Assembly (NCBI GenBank): GCA_019314155.1
Contig: JAFCZV010000242.1
Coordinates: forward strand, 1-6,636
DNA: 6,636 nt
Direction of reading: 5' to 3'
DNA from: Deltaproteobacteria bacterium
Lineage (GTDB): Bacteria; Desulfobacterota; Desulfobacteria; Desulfobacterales; UBA11574
Shown here: positions 6,249 through 6,636 of the stretch, piece by piece
How positions within the stretch are numbered: the stretch's first letter is position 1
How the letters are laid out: each line of letters begins with the position of its first letter
Program-made: the position numbers and the translations under genes
The notes under the pieces: model-generated
Database searches by the model: none
Told to the model about the DNA's origin: nothing
The model's input: the letters and a program-made list of their open reading frames with translations, nothing else

Positions 6249-6636
6249 ATGAAACTCAATGACATCGATACCACAATTCAGACCCTTGGCCCCCTCAAAA
6301 TACCATCGCCCATCCAGAGGGAAGAAAACACCCTAAGCCGAACTTTTGTGGACGATACGGACAAGGTTGTTTTGGATGTAAGATTAAAAAACCTGATCGA
6401 GACGGTTGAAAAAGAGAAATTTTTCAATGCCTTTGAGCTGGCCGGCCCCAGAAAGAAAATATACTTCGATCCGAGCAAGCTTCGGTGTGCACTGGTAACC
6501 TGTGGCGGCTTGTGTCCCGGGATAAACGATATCATTCGAGCAATCGTTCTGGAGCTTTTCTACGGTTACGGCGTCAAAAATATTTTCGGCTTCAAATACG
6601 GTCTTCAGGGATTTATTCCAGAGTATCGACATGAAA
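6249..6636 (+). CDS. 6-phosphofructokinase, long plant-like type, N-terminal part
   Basis: The gene runs off the right edge after 129 complete codons. Phosphofructokinases phosphorylate fructose 6-phosphate to the 1,6-bisphosphate in glycolysis. The first 75 residues are an N-terminal extension absent from short bacterial PfkA. Then the nucleotide-binding start of the catalytic domain appears as VTCGGLCPGINDIIR (83-97), followed by GFKYGLQGF (114-122). GGLCPG in place of the GGDAPG of E. coli PfkA is typical of the long plant-type ATP-PFK and related bacterial enzymes of about 430-450 aa. The ATG at 6249 is preceded by AGAGG (6239-6243) at 5-base spacing. The residues that best separate ATP from pyrophosphate use lie beyond the window, so the phosphate donor is undecided, although the motif resembles ATP-using plant enzymes. 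The antisense frames overlapping it are not genes. Confidence 0.9.
   Translation, partial: MKLNDIDTTIQTLGPLKIPSPIQREENTLSRTFVDDTDKVVLDVRLKNLIETVEKEKFFNAFELAGPRKKIYFDPSKLRCALVTCGGLCPGINDIIRAIVLELFYGYGVKNIFGFKYGLQGFIPEYRHE

Overview
The window looks like chromosomal DNA of a Gram-negative bacterium, most likely a member of the Desulfobacterota (Desulfobacterales-like). Three things support this: a small PxxKW-type cysteine-rich protein, a family I know mainly from sulfate-reducing deltaproteobacteria; a KdsD-type arabinose-5-phosphate isomerase, which implies Kdo-containing lipopolysaccharide; and a plant-like 6-phosphofructokinase carrying the GGLCPG motif. The taxonomic placement is inference. 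No mobile element, CRISPR array, rRNA or tRNA gene is visible.

Layout. truA (47-784, +) is complete and converges on a minus-strand pair. A hairpin at 847-867 lies in the 84-bp gap between them. The minus-strand pair is a class I/II PLP aminotransferase (2695-4005) followed 8 bp later by a ClC-family anion channel/transporter with two C-terminal CBS domains (869-2686). They probably form one operon, driven by a good sigma70-type promoter at 4077-4104 and starting from a very strong Shine-Dalgarno site. Upstream, also on the minus strand, is the monocistronic PxxKW gene (4227-4505). It has a textbook promoter (TTGACA-17-TATATT) and a strong rho-independent terminator downstream. It also has a second terminator-like hairpin with a 9-base U-tract inside its own 5' leader.

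An AT-rich divergent intergenic region follows (about 4625-5104). It carries a candidate plus-strand promoter overlapped by an inverted repeat. Then come kdsD (5105-6079, +) and, after 169 bp, the first 129 codons of a long-form phosphofructokinase (6249 to window end, +).

Functionally this is mostly housekeeping: tRNA modification, Kdo precursor synthesis, glycolysis, amino-acid transamination and anion transport. I see no clear undescribed multi-gene system. The two points most worth following are the attenuator-like leader of the cysteine-rich gene and the ClC protein, whose anion-filter and proton-path residues differ from the standard E. coli exchanger.
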